From the NCBI GenBank assembly GCA_964653095.1, contig CAZZEH010000017.1, positions 9,822 to 73,821 of the forward strand: a DNA stretch of 64,000 nucleotides, given 5' to 3'. A model generated the notes under the pieces. The model saw nothing but the letters and a program-made list of their open reading frames with translations. It was not told the DNA's origin and did no database searches. Below, piece after piece: positions 46,337 through 55,133 of the stretch (within the stretch, counting starts at the first letter, position 1; the number at the start of each line of letters is the position of its first letter). The stretch is from JAMLHH01 sp964653095. Lineage in GTDB: Bacteria; Bacteroidota; Bacteroidia; Chitinophagales; JADIYW01. The position numbers and the translations under genes are program-made.

Positions 46337-46999
46337 TTATACTAAGCCTTTTCTGTAAGCAAATTTTAAAAGGCTCGCGGTATTTTTGACATTGAGCTTG
46401 GCTAACAGATTTTTACGGTGTGTTTCGACCGTATTCTTGCTGATAAAAAGTTTTTCGGCTATATCCTGACTGGTCAGTCCAAGTGCGATAAGCTGCAGAA
46501 TTTCCATTTCACGGGTAGTGATATTTTTAATCATGGAATCTGCCTCTTTGTCGTTCAGTTCATCTTCCCCAGCAACAGAGGACATACTCGATATTACATT
46601 TTCCTGCACCGCTGTATCCAAATACGGTTTACCCTCAGATACTGTAAAAATTGCTTTAATGATATCTTCCCGGCTAATATTTTTCAGCACATATCCTTTC
46701 GCACCAATTTCGAGAAGTTCTTTGATAAATCGAATGTCATTAAACATAGTAAGTGCAATGACTTTTATATCGGGATATTTTTCTTTCAGCTTTTTGGTTG
46801 CCACAATTCCGTCCATGACAGGCATATTAATATCCATCAGCACAATATCGGGCTGATTGTTCTTGATTTTATCCAAAAAATCCTGACCGTTATGGGCAGT
46901 TCCTATGATTTCAAATTCAGGAGTATCTTTCAGTAACCCTGTAATCCCATCCACGAAAATTGGATGATCGTCCACTACAAATAATTTTATCTTAGACAT
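46337..46999 (-). CDS. NarL/FixJ-family response regulator
   Basis: 220 residues: receiver with DD at 10-11, phospho-acceptor Asp56 in DIVLMDINMPVMDG and the conserved Lys near VLKNIS; then a LuxR-type helix-turn-helix (ITTREMEILQLIALGLTSQDIA ... ISKNTVETHRKNLL). No histidine kinase is adjacent, so it is an orphan here. A -7 box TATTTTTG lies on the minus strand at 47028-47021, 21 bases upstream of the ATG. Confidence 0.93.
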   Translation of the reverse strand: MSKIKLFVVDDHPIFVDGITGLLKDTPEFEIIGTAHNGQDFLDKIKNNQPDIVLMDINMPVMDGIVATKKLKEKYPDIKVIALTMFNDIRFIKELLEIGAKGYVLKNISREDIIKAIFTVSEGKPYLDTAVQENVISSMSSVAGEDELNDKEADSMIKNITTREMEILQLIALGLTSQDIAEKLFISKNTVETHRKNLLAKLNVKNTASLLKFAYRKGLV

Positions 47000-47089
47000 T
47001 TTTTACTCCGATTTAGTCCACAAAAATAGTGAAATTATCTTTTATTACTTTTAGTAACTTGTAAATGACCTGTAAATTAGACAAAACTG

Positions 47090-47695
47090 TTATTCTATTT
47101 CTATCTGTAAAGGATAATACTGATTGATTTCATTTAAAGCATTCTCTGTTGTTCTCAATGGTATCTCTACTGTAAACCTGCAGCTTTCTGTCATATTTTG
47201 TTCTAAAATATTTCCGCCGTATTGATGTATCCACTGATAAGCAAGATTTATAGTGTCATATTCACACTCTATAAAGGCTTTTTTATAAAACTCTTTCACT
47301 ACGATGTCTGCCTGCTCCAAAGTTTCTCCTGCATTAGTTTTATACGCAGAAATTAACCCCGAAACTCCCAGCTTAGTACCGCCAAAATATCTGACGGACA
47401 CCACAAGACAGTTTGTCAGACCGAAACGATCTATCTGTCCGAGAATGGGCTTCCCTGCCGTTCCCGAAGGTTCTCCGTCATCCTGCACCCGAAACAGATT
47501 CTCATCCGTTCCCAATCGCCAGGCGTAGCAATGATGAGTGGCCTTCGGATGGATTTCTTTCAGATGATTTAAATAGCTTTTAATCTCATTCTCATCTGCC
47601 ACTGGGAATGCAAAACCGAAAAACTTACTCCCTTTTTCCTTTAGCTCGGATTCGACGGGTTGTGCAATGGTTTGGTATGAAAAAACTTGACTCAT
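47090..47695 (-). CDS. YigZ/IMPACT-family protein
   Basis: 201 residues. The UPF0029/IMPACT N-terminal domain is clear in HHCYAWRLGTDENLFRVQDD, GEPSGTAGKPILGQI and VVSVRYFGGTKLGVSGLI; a DUF1949-like C-terminal ferredoxin fold follows. Function in bacteria is unclear (translation-related in eukaryotic IMPACT). Its ATG overlaps the ribD stop (ATGA), so it is translationally coupled to ribD. Confidence 0.92.
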   Translation of the reverse strand: MSQVFSYQTIAQPVESELKEKGSKFFGFAFPVADENEIKSYLNHLKEIHPKATHHCYAWRLGTDENLFRVQDDGEPSGTAGKPILGQIDRFGLTNCLVVSVRYFGGTKLGVSGLISAYKTNAGETLEQADIVVKEFYKKAFIECEYDTINLAYQWIHQYGGNILEQNMTESCRFTVEIPLRTTENALNEINQYYPLQIEIE

Positions 47696-48732
47696 AACTT
47701 TTTATCCGGAACAAAATGTCGGATGTAATCCTGTTCAATAAAAAAATCAGATTTAAGTTTGGCATGTGTGATGACGGGGGCTTCCATCCCTTCGTCAATA
47801 TGCAGTTTTCCCTGGTAGATATAACATTCATCCCACAAGGCCTGATTGATAAACTGCTGAAGCGTATATGCTCCGCCTTCCACAAAAATACTGTGAATAT
47901 TTTTTTGATAAAGAGTATCCAATATTTCTTTCAGACTTCCATCCTGAATAAGCAGGTCATTGGCGCGTAAAGGCGTACCGGACACCAACCTCCACCAGTC
48001 ATTTTGTGCCATGAAATGGGAGTTGTCGTTTAGCTTTTGGTTCAAATCTATGAGAATTACCTGAGGCGACTTGCCGTACCAAAGTCGGTTGTTTAAAGCG
48101 GGACGGTCATGAAAAACGGTTTTCCAGCCCACTAATATCCCCTGATGTTCTGCCCGAAGTTTATGGGTCAAAACTTGTGTAGAAGAAGAAGTTATTTGCA
48201 CGGGAGTTCCGGTTTTGTAAGCAATTTTATGATTGCTGCTCATGGCCCATTTCAGAGTGATGTATGGTCTTTGCATTTGTTGTGAGACAAGAAATTTTCT
48301 CAGACTCCAGCGGCAGGCAGCTTCTTCCACACCTACTGTAACTTCTACTCCCGCCTGTTTAAGTCTTTCAATTCCTCTGCCTGCCACAAGCGGATTAGGG
48401 TCTTTAAGTCCGATGACTACTTTCCTGATTTTTGACTGTATGATGCGGTCTGAGCAGGGCGGAGTTTGCCCGAAATGACTGCAGGGTTCTAAGCTCACAA
48501 ATAAAGTAGAGTGGGGTATAAGAGCTTTGTCAGCGTCCCGGACGGATTCCAAAGCCCGAATTTCTGCGTGAGGTCCGCCGTAAGCAGCAGTATATCCTTC
48601 CCCGATAATTCGATTTTCATACACCAAAACTGCTCCTACAGACGGATTGGGCATAGCTTCCTGTATTCCGTTTTCAGCGAGATGAAGGCATCTGCGCATA
48701 AAGTATTCCAAAGTCTCGGGAGATTTAAGCAT
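47692..48732 (-). CDS. ribD: Bifunctional riboflavin biosynthesis deaminase/reductase RibD
   Basis: 346 residues from the ATG at 48732. The frame is open upstream to 48891, but that extension would cross the divergent prmC start and has no conservation expected, so I reject it. Deaminase domain: FMRRCLHLAENGIQEAMPNPSVGAV-type N-terminus, zinc motif PHAEIRAL and EPCSHFGQTPPC. Reductase domain: PYITLKWAMSSNHKIA ... ILVGWKTVFHDRPALNNR ... SIFVEGGAYTLQQFI. Converts DARPP to ArPP in riboflavin synthesis. Confidence 0.95.
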   Translation of the reverse strand: MLKSPETLEYFMRRCLHLAENGIQEAMPNPSVGAVLVYENRIIGEGYTAAYGGPHAEIRALESVRDADKALIPHSTLFVSLEPCSHFGQTPPCSDRIIQSKIRKVVIGLKDPNPLVAGRGIERLKQAGVEVTVGVEEAACRWSLRKFLVSQQMQRPYITLKWAMSSNHKIAYKTGTPVQITSSSTQVLTHKLRAEHQGILVGWKTVFHDRPALNNRLWYGKSPQVILIDLNQKLNDNSHFMAQNDWWRLVSGTPLRANDLLIQDGSLKEILDTLYQKNIHSIFVEGGAYTLQQFINQALWDECYIYQGKLHIDEGMEAPVITHAKLKSDFFIEQDYIRHFVPDKKL

Positions 48733-48781
48733 ATTAATCCGTAAAATTGCAAAAACCTTTTCAACAAGAAAAATTTTTGAC

Positions 48782-49591
48782 ATGCGGGTAAATCTTCGGG
48801 TTGTGGTGATGAATGCTTTAAGACCTTTATATGGAGAAAGAGAAGCAAGAAATATTGCAAAATATCTGATACCCGAGTTTGTCTTTATCAAGGACCTTCA
48901 GGAATTAAAAAAGGCTTTGGACAGACTGAAAAATGGAGAGCCGTGGCAATATGTGATTGAAAAAGAATGGTTTTACGATCTTGAATTCAGAGTTACGCCC
49001 GATGTGCTGATTCCGCGACCTGAAACAGAAGAGTTAGTTCACCTGATTTTAAATGACTTTCCCGAGAATAAAGAATTAAAAGTACTCGATATCGGAACCG
49101 GCAGCGGGTGTATTCCAGTGGCGTTAAAGAAAAATAGAACGAATTGGGCAGTGTCAGCCTGTGATATTTCTGAGAAAGCTTTGGAACTGGCACGTTATAA
49201 TGCGCATTCCAATCAGGCGGAAATATTGTTTTTCAGAGAAAATATTTTAAATCCGAATTTCTCAGAATTATTATGGGATGTAATAATCAGCAATCCGCCA
49301 TACATCCCTCAGCATGAAAAAAGTAAAATGCATGCAAACGTACTGGATTTTGAACCGCACGAGGCCTTGTTTGTATCGGATGACGACCCTCTTTTATTTT
49401 ACCGTCGGATAGGGGAGTATGCTCAAAAACATTTGACTCCGTACGGTATTTTGTATTTTGAACTAAATGAGTTTTATGCAGTGGAAACGAAAGAGTTAAT
49501 CAAGCAGCTTGGCTTCAAGAACGTAGAAATTGTCCGGGACCTGATGGATAAACCGAGAATATTAAAAGCAGAAAAGACAGAGGCTAATTGA
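48782..49591 (+). CDS. prmC: Peptide chain release factor N5-glutamine methyltransferase
   Basis: 269 residues. The N-terminal helical release-factor-binding region ends in WQYVIEKEWFYDLEFRVTPDVLIPRPETEELV. The SAM site is VLDIGTGSGCIPVAL, and NPPY in ISNPPYIPQHE binds the substrate glutamine. Methylates the GGQ glutamine of RF1/RF2. An internal Met at residue 10 is an alternative start. Divergent from ribD; its last 8 bases overlap the convergent Crp/Fnr gene. Confidence 0.94.
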   Translation: MRVNLRVVVMNALRPLYGEREARNIAKYLIPEFVFIKDLQELKKALDRLKNGEPWQYVIEKEWFYDLEFRVTPDVLIPRPETEELVHLILNDFPENKELKVLDIGTGSGCIPVALKKNRTNWAVSACDISEKALELARYNAHSNQAEILFFRENILNPNFSELLWDVIISNPPYIPQHEKSKMHANVLDFEPHEALFVSDDDPLLFYRRIGEYAQKHLTPYGILYFELNEFYAVETKELIKQLGFKNVEIVRDLMDKPRILKAEKTEAN

Positions 49592-50192
49592 CCTTTGAAT
49601 TTTGTTTAAAATTTCTTTCTGCAAGTTCCCTGCGGATTCGACTCAGGCTTTCGGGTGCAATGCCGAGATAAGAAGCTACCATTGTTTGCGGTACACGCAA
49701 TAAAATATCGGGATACATTTCTACAAAAGAAAGATAACGCTCTTCGGCAGTATTGGAGATTAACTGCAAGATTCGTTTTTGAAGTCCGCTGATGTGATTG
49801 TGCAGCAGCTTTGTATTAAACTGACTGAATTCCGGAGATTTTCTTCCCAACTGATCAAAAAAATCGTCACTAATTTGATAGACTGTGCTGGGTTCCAGTG
49901 CCTGAATAAAAAATGAAGAAGGCTGATTGGAATACATATTCCCGTGATCGGAAATAAACCACCCCTCCGGTGCAAATTGCAGTAAATGCTCTCTTCCTCT
50001 TTTATCAATAGAATACAGACGAAGCAAGCCTTTTTCCACAAAATAGGTATATTGACACAGTTCACCCTCCCGTACTATAAAATCATTTTTATCAAAATGC
50101 TTCAGCCTCTGTAAACTCAAACAGCTTTCCATAAGGCTGATATCAATGTCGGCATTGGTTGTCAGATAGTTTCTGAATTTACAGTCCTGCAT
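49584..50192 (-). CDS. Crp/Fnr-family transcriptional regulator
   Basis: 202 residues: a cyclic-nucleotide-binding-like barrel (FDKNDFIVREGELCQYTYFVEKGLLRLY) and a C-terminal helix-turn-helix (VPQTMVASYLGIAPESLSRIRREL). It lacks an N-terminal cysteine set for an Fe-S cluster and the strict cAMP-binding Arg-Ser pair, so the ligand is unknown; such regulators are common in Bacteroidota. Convergent overlap with prmC by 8 bases. Confidence 0.9.
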   Translation of the reverse strand: MQDCKFRNYLTTNADIDISLMESCLSLQRLKHFDKNDFIVREGELCQYTYFVEKGLLRLYSIDKRGREHLLQFAPEGWFISDHGNMYSNQPSSFFIQALEPSTVYQISDDFFDQLGRKSPEFSQFNTKLLHNHISGLQKRILQLISNTAEERYLSFVEMYPDILLRVPQTMVASYLGIAPESLSRIRRELAERNFKQNSKVN

Positions 50193-50480
50193 TCAGTAAA
50201 TGTACTAAAAAAGTGCATCTGAACTCAGAAGTCGAATAAATATATCGCTTTGATATTTCTATGATTTGCCCTTTACTTGAACGACTAATATTATGAGTAA
50301 GCACCCACATCTAATCCATTAAGCCATTTTTCAAGCATAATTTCATTGAATTCTGTATTATTCCTGACTGCATCTGAAGCGAAATTGTAATTTAATTAAT
50401 AAATTTATATGCATGCATTTGATTGTTTGACTAATAAATATCATAATATTGTATAGCACTATATTTAAAACACTGTAACC

Positions 50481-51782
50481 ATGAATAAAAGAGCTTTTTT
50501 AATTTTCTCCTCGCTTTTTTTTCTAACTGCCTTTTCTCTGCATGCCCAGGAATGCAGCCAAAGATACAAAGAGGCTGTTTTTAAAGATGTTCAACTGGAA
50601 GGTCAGGTGAAATTTGGCGATGCCCTGTTTCAGCATTCAACACTACCGCTTCATTATGATGTCTATATGCCGAAAGGAGATACGGCAGCTTTAAGACCTC
50701 TGCTCATCTTGTGGCACGGAGGAGCTTACATAGATTTATTTTCTAAAACGAGTCCAGATATTGTGATGCTGGCAAAGTCTTTCGCCAAGATGGGTTATGT
50801 CGTTATTTCTCCTGACTACCGGAGTGTTAGAGATATTATAGAGTTTTTGAAAAGAGGAATGGTTGTTCAGGCTATATTGAAAGCTGTAATAGATGCCGAT
50901 ATGGCCGTTTGTCAGATACTTGACCTGGTTGATAATCAAGGTAACCCCTACAGAATTAACAGAGATGAAATATTTGCCGGAGGTGTATCTGCCGGTGCGA
51001 TAACAGGTCTGCACCTGACCCTTCTCAATAAAGTAGAAGATTTTCCTGAGTCTTTCAGGCACTTGGCAGAAGGAGTAGATAATGGTGTGCTTTATGATTT
51101 ATTAGATAATAAGAATAAGTATTGCGGGAATAAGAATATCATAAAATCATTCTTTAATATCTCCGGAGCTGTGTTAGATACAGATTTTATACAATATATT
51201 CCTACAGAATATGTACATTTTCATGGTACTAAAGATGCCATAGTACATTCAGGAGTCGGACGGCCGGTATTTGGAATATCTGCCGCGCCCGGAATGTATG
51301 GAAGTGAACGAATACATGAAAAGATGTTAGAAGTCGGCATTAATTCCACATTATACTTATATCCGGGAATCGGTCACGTGCCTTTCCTAAACATAGACCT
51401 GACCAATTTTCTTCAGCAGTGGGATGTCGTAAATCAAGAACTTTACGATGAAACCGTAAAAATTATGTCAGAGCATATGTTTGCCAGGGTTGAGTGCGAA
51501 CAAGTCCCGCCTGCCCCTACAGGTATTCATTCCAAAAACTATGCGGAGCTAAAATTCTATCCAAATCCCGTTGAGCATACATTCAGAATTGAACTGCCGG
51601 AGAGCGGTCAGTGGCAGGTACAGGTTTTTGATGTCGCCGGAAAGATTGTGCTTCAAAACAGTTTTAAGGGAGTGAATTACGAGCAGCCTGTTGCGGATTT
51701 GGCCAAAGGAATGTATGTGGTACAAATACACGAATTGCAGAGTCCAAATCAAAAGTTTAAAGGTAAATTTATTCGAAACTAA
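50481..51782 (+). CDS. Secreted alpha/beta hydrolase with T9SS sorting domain (paralog 1)
   Basis: 433 residues. Signal peptide (RAFLIFSSLFFLTAFSLHA), alpha/beta-hydrolase/esterase domain with the oxyanion motif HGGAY, nucleophile elbow GGVSAGA (Ser), catalytic-His region GIGHVPF, and a T9SS type A tail (LKFYPNPVEHTFRIEL ... VFDVAGKIVLQN ... LAKGMYVVQIHEL). Substrate unknown; carboxylesterase-like. A T8 run at 50515-50522 encodes part of the signal peptide. The gene is the intact member of a tandem pair that shares upstream sequence (atgcatgcatttgattgttt). Confidence 0.88.
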   Translation: MNKRAFLIFSSLFFLTAFSLHAQECSQRYKEAVFKDVQLEGQVKFGDALFQHSTLPLHYDVYMPKGDTAALRPLLILWHGGAYIDLFSKTSPDIVMLAKSFAKMGYVVISPDYRSVRDIIEFLKRGMVVQAILKAVIDADMAVCQILDLVDNQGNPYRINRDEIFAGGVSAGAITGLHLTLLNKVEDFPESFRHLAEGVDNGVLYDLLDNKNKYCGNKNIIKSFFNISGAVLDTDFIQYIPTEYVHFHGTKDAIVHSGVGRPVFGISAAPGMYGSERIHEKMLEVGINSTLYLYPGIGHVPFLNIDLTNFLQQWDVVNQELYDETVKIMSEHMFARVECEQVPPAPTGIHSKNYAELKFYPNPVEHTFRIELPESGQWQVQVFDVAGKIVLQNSFKGVNYEQPVADLAKGMYVVQIHELQSPNQKFKGKFIRN

Positions 51783-51899
51783 GATCGCGTATCCAAAACA
51801 AAAGGCGTAGTAATTTTCATGTATTACTCAAATCTTTTTATATACGGTACCCTTTTTAGTCTATCAGAATAATGATTTAAAATTTATTTAATAAAATGT

Positions 51900-53258
51900 A
51901 TGCATGCATTTGATTGTTTAACTAAAAAATCCATAAATTACACATGCTTAAAATTTTACAACCATGAAAAAAAGAGTTTTTTTAATTTTCTCCTCACTTT
52001 TTTTCTAACCAACTTTTCTTTATATGCTCAGGAATGTACACAAAGGTACAGGGAAGCGGTTTTTGATGATGTATCAATGGACGGTCATGTGAGATTTGGT
52101 GAATCTTTAGTACAAAATTCATTAGTACCACTCCATTATGACGTTTATATGCCGAAAGGAGATACGGCAGCTTTAAGACCTCTGCTCATCTTGTGGCACG
52201 GAGGAGCTTTTCTCGATATTTTTACTAAAACAAGTCCGGATATTGTTCAGTTGGCAAAATCTTTTGCTAAGCTGGGCTATGTAGTCATTTCCCCTGACTA
52301 TAGGGGTATTAGAGATTTTACGGAGTTTTTACAAAAAGGGAAGCTTGTCCAGGAGGTTATGAAGGCTGTAATAGATGGCAATAAAGCCATTTGTCATATA
52401 CTTGATCTCATTGACAATCATGGTAACCCGTACAGAATTAACAAAGATGAAATATTTGCGGGAGGTGTGTCCGGTGGTGGTGTATTGGGTCTGCATCTGA
52501 TACTTCTCAATGAAATAGATGATTTGCCTGAATCAATCAGACACTTAATAGATGGTGTGGACAATGGAGTTCTCCATGATTTGATAGGGAATAAGTATTG
52601 CGGAAATGAAAATATATTAAAATCATTCTTTAACATCTCAGGAGCTTTAGTAGCAACGGACTTTATGCAATATACGCCTACGACATTTGAGCATTATCAC
52701 GGTACTAAAGATGCCATAGTGCCTCATGGAGCCGGCAAGCCATTGGGAGGTATGACAGCAGCACCGGGTATGTACGGAAGTATGAAAGTACATGAAAAGA
52801 TGCTTGAAGTCGGTATCCATTCTATATTACACTTGTATCCCGGAATTGGTCACGTGCCTTTCCTAAACTTAGATTTAGTCAATCTTCTTCAGCAAGTAAA
52901 TGTTGTAAATGAGGAGCTTTATATTGAAACTGTAGAAACGATGGCAGAGCATATGTTTGCTAAAATTGAGTGCGAACAAGTTCCGTCTGTCCCTACAGGT
53001 ATTCATTCTAAAAACTATGCGGAGTTAAAATTCTATCCAAATCCGGTTGAGCATACATTCAGAATTGAACTGCCGGAGAACGGTCAGTGGCAGGTACAGG
53101 TTTTTGATGTCGCAGGAAAGATTGTGCTTCAAAACAATTTTAAGGGAGTGAATTACGAGCAGCCTGTTACAGATTTGGCCAAAGGAATGTATGCGGTACA
53201 AATACACGAATTACAAAATCCAAATCAAAAGTTTAAAGGTAAGTTTATCCGAAACTAA
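51900..53258 (+). CDS. Secreted alpha/beta hydrolase with T9SS domain (paralog 2), frameshifted in its signal peptide
   Basis: The mature domain is intact (HGGAF, nucleophile elbow GGVSGGG, GIGHVPF, T9SS tail) and close to paralog 1. The start is the problem. The ATG matching paralog 1 (51964) runs MKKRVFLIFSSLFF into a stop at 52006-52008, because the T run at 51998-52004 has seven Ts instead of eight. The mature frame is open back to an ATG at 51900, which gives an odd 30-residue N-terminus ahead of a still hydrophobic segment (FFNFLLTFFLTNFSLYA). So it is either an inactive/phase-off allele or uses the upstream ATG. Coordinates give the open frame. Confidence 0.7.
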   Translation: MHAFDCLTKKSINYTCLKFYNHEKKSFFNFLLTFFLTNFSLYAQECTQRYREAVFDDVSMDGHVRFGESLVQNSLVPLHYDVYMPKGDTAALRPLLILWHGGAFLDIFTKTSPDIVQLAKSFAKLGYVVISPDYRGIRDFTEFLQKGKLVQEVMKAVIDGNKAICHILDLIDNHGNPYRINKDEIFAGGVSGGGVLGLHLILLNEIDDLPESIRHLIDGVDNGVLHDLIGNKYCGNENILKSFFNISGALVATDFMQYTPTTFEHYHGTKDAIVPHGAGKPLGGMTAAPGMYGSMKVHEKMLEVGIHSILHLYPGIGHVPFLNLDLVNLLQQVNVVNEELYIETVETMAEHMFAKIECEQVPSVPTGIHSKNYAELKFYPNPVEHTFRIELPENGQWQVQVFDVAGKIVLQNNFKGVNYEQPVTDLAKGMYAVQIHELQNPNQKFKGKFIRN

Positions 53259-53289
53259 ATATGACTTACTGAAACAAATGAAATATCAA

Positions 53290-53316
53290 AGGAGGGCAAA
53301 ACAGCGCTCCTTTTTT
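53290..53316 (+). terminator. Rho-independent-type terminator after the hydrolase pair
   Basis: aggagggc (53290-53297), a six-base loop, gcgctcct (53304-53311; one mismatch in the stem) and a run of Ts to 53316. It follows the hydrolase stop by about 30 bases. Confidence 0.65.
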
Positions 53317-53562
53317 ATGGATTACCTGCTTCAAACAACTGTGTTTTGAATTTTCGGGAAAATGATAGCCTACTATATGGCAGATTGAAGCAATATAACT
53401 AAGGAAAGAACAAAAAAACATTCCGAACCGAATTTTAAATACGGTGTAGGAAGTCACCCTGAATAATATTTGCATTTAATATTTATAATTAAATTGTTAT
53501 ATCGTGTCAAATCAAAATCTAATCAATACAGTACACTGAAGAAAAAATTATCTTTACATCCC

Positions 53563-54219
53563 GTGAGTATCGACAGAATCTATCATCTGGTACTGAAAGA
53601 AGCTTCCTTGGAGTGGCGCAATAAATCATTATTGGCGAGTATGCTCATCTATGTATTGGGAGCGGCTTTTATTGTTTATTATGCTTTTCAGGGAGATTTG
53701 GATTATGATACTTTTGCGGCAGTATATTGGATAATCGTACTTTTTGCAAGTGTAAATATTCTTGGAAAAACTTTTGATAAAGAAGTCAGACAACAATATT
53801 ATTATCTGAGGTCTGTGGTCCGGCCACTTGAACTGGTCCTGTCCAAAATGATTTATAACTCTTTACTTGTCTTTGTTTTTGAGCTTATTATTTTTTTGGA
53901 AATGACTTTATTTTTCAATGTTGAGATTGAGAGGCCGTATTTGTTTTATATGACGTTGTTGTTAGGTGGCATAGGTTTTAGTAATTTATTTACCCTGTTT
54001 TCTACAATTACTTCAAGGACAGGAAATATAGTACTCCTTTCTGTATTAGGATTTCCGATAATTTTACCTTTGCTTTTACTGATTTTGCGGCTGACTGTGC
54101 TGGCAGATTTGGATGTGTCTATTGATGACAGTATGTTAAATATTGGAGCAATCACGGTTTTAGATTTGATTACTTTGGTCTTGTCGCTTATATTATTTCC
54201 TTATCTTTGGAACGAATAA
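53563..54219 (+). CDS. ccmB: Heme exporter protein B, cytochrome c biogenesis
   Basis: 218 residues from the GTG at 53563. The frame is open back to an ATG at 53470, but the 31 extra residues are basic/low-complexity and unlike the usual CcmB N-terminus; start uncertain. About six transmembrane segments; IYHLVLKEASLEWRNKS at the front and FDKEVRQQYYYLRSVVRPLELVLSKMIYN are family-like. Membrane part of the CcmAB heme ABC exporter; ccmA is not in the window. Followed by ccmC after 7 bases. Confidence 0.88.
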   Translation: MSIDRIYHLVLKEASLEWRNKSLLASMLIYVLGAAFIVYYAFQGDLDYDTFAAVYWIIVLFASVNILGKTFDKEVRQQYYYLRSVVRPLELVLSKMIYNSLLVFVFELIIFLEMTLFFNVEIERPYLFYMTLLLGGIGFSNLFTLFSTITSRTGNIVLLSVLGFPIILPLLLLILRLTVLADLDVSIDDSMLNIGAITVLDLITLVLSLILFPYLWNE

Positions 54220-54226
54220 TTATAAA

Positions 54227-54913
54227 ATGTTTGAAAAGTTTTCTAAGCAGGTTTGGTGGAAAGTACTGACGGTTTTACTGTTGCTTTTTACTTGTGTTTA
54301 CGGCTTTTGGGTAAAAGTTCCCAACCTGCCTATACTGAATGATTCGATACGAAATTTATTTTTTCACGTGCCGATGTGGTTTGTGATGATGTTTATGATG
54401 TTGCTCAGCCTGATATACAGTATTCGATATCTGTCAAGCGGAGTTCAAAGGAATGATGTGATTGCCTCCAATACGGCTGCGGTGGGTTTGATTCTTGGTT
54501 TTTTGGGTATCCTTACAGGCTCTGTCTGGGCCAAAGTCACTTGGGGTGCCTGGTGGGTATTTGCGGAAGTTAAGCTCAATGCTTCTGCAGCGGCTTTATT
54601 GGTTTACTGTGCATATTTTGTACTTCGGTCATCTTTTACCGATCCGGAACTGAAAGCAAAATTTTCTGCAGTTTATTCTATTTTTGCATTTGTGATGTTT
54701 ATCGTGCTGATCAATGTAATACCGCGTATTGCCACGTCTTCTCTTCATCCGGGCAATGGCGGGAATCCGGGATTTAATTCGTACGACTTGGATAATAACT
54801 TAAGAACTGTATTTTATCCAGCCATCTTGGGTTGGATAGGGATTGGACTTTGGATGAGTTCAATTTTGGTACGGACTAAATTTATTGAGAGAAAATTGGA
54901 CGACATAGATTAA
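54227..54913 (+). CDS. ccmC: Cytochrome c biogenesis protein CcmC (CcsA/CcmC family)
   Basis: 228 residues, six hydrophobic segments. Heme-handling histidine in FFHVPMWFVM and the tryptophan-rich WAKVTWGAWWVFAEVKLNA motif, then SSLHPGNGGNPG with the second histidine. Delivers heme to the periplasmic chaperone. Next to ccmB and ccmD. Confidence 0.92.
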   Translation: MFEKFSKQVWWKVLTVLLLLFTCVYGFWVKVPNLPILNDSIRNLFFHVPMWFVMMFMMLLSLIYSIRYLSSGVQRNDVIASNTAAVGLILGFLGILTGSVWAKVTWGAWWVFAEVKLNASAAALLVYCAYFVLRSSFTDPELKAKFSAVYSIFAFVMFIVLINVIPRIATSSLHPGNGGNPGFNSYDLDNNLRTVFYPAILGWIGIGLWMSSILVRTKFIERKLDDID

Positions 54914-54923
54914 ATTATAATAG

Positions 54924-55133
54924 ATGAAAAAAATATCAACCACCTTTTTAGCTATTCTGGCTGCGTATTTTCAGGTAGCGGCTCAGGATGTTGGGGAGAT
55001 ACTCAAAAACAATAACAAACTGACCTCAGTTCATGTTATTCTGCTAATAATACTTACAGGAATTATTTTGTTTCTTATAATACAGGACAAAAAAATTAAA
55101 AAGTTGGAAGACCGTTTAAATAATAAATCATGA
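54924..55133 (+). CDS. CcmD-family small membrane protein
   Basis: 69 residues. Possible signal peptide at the start, then one transmembrane helix (VHVILLIILTGIILFLIIQ) and a basic/charged tail (DKKIKKLEDRLNNKS). Size and position after ccmC match the CcmD-like proteins that help release heme-loaded CcmE. Its stop overlaps the gdh ATG (ATGA). Confidence 0.8.
   Translation: MKKISTTFLAILAAYFQVAAQDVGEILKNNNKLTSVHVILLIILTGIILFLIIQDKKIKKLEDRLNNKS

Noticed and set aside
46418..46936. 172-residue ORF antisense to the NarL-type regulator
   Set aside because: Lies entirely opposite a clear response regulator and is rich in His/Phe/Cys typical of antisense frames.
48733..48891. Upstream extension of RibD by 53 residues
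   Set aside because: It crosses the divergent prmC start and is not expected from RibD length; the conserved domain begins just after Met at 48732.
53470..53562. ATG-initiated extension of CcmB
   Set aside because: Adds 31 basic, low-complexity residues absent from typical CcmB proteins; GTG 53563 gives a normal length, but the choice is not certain.
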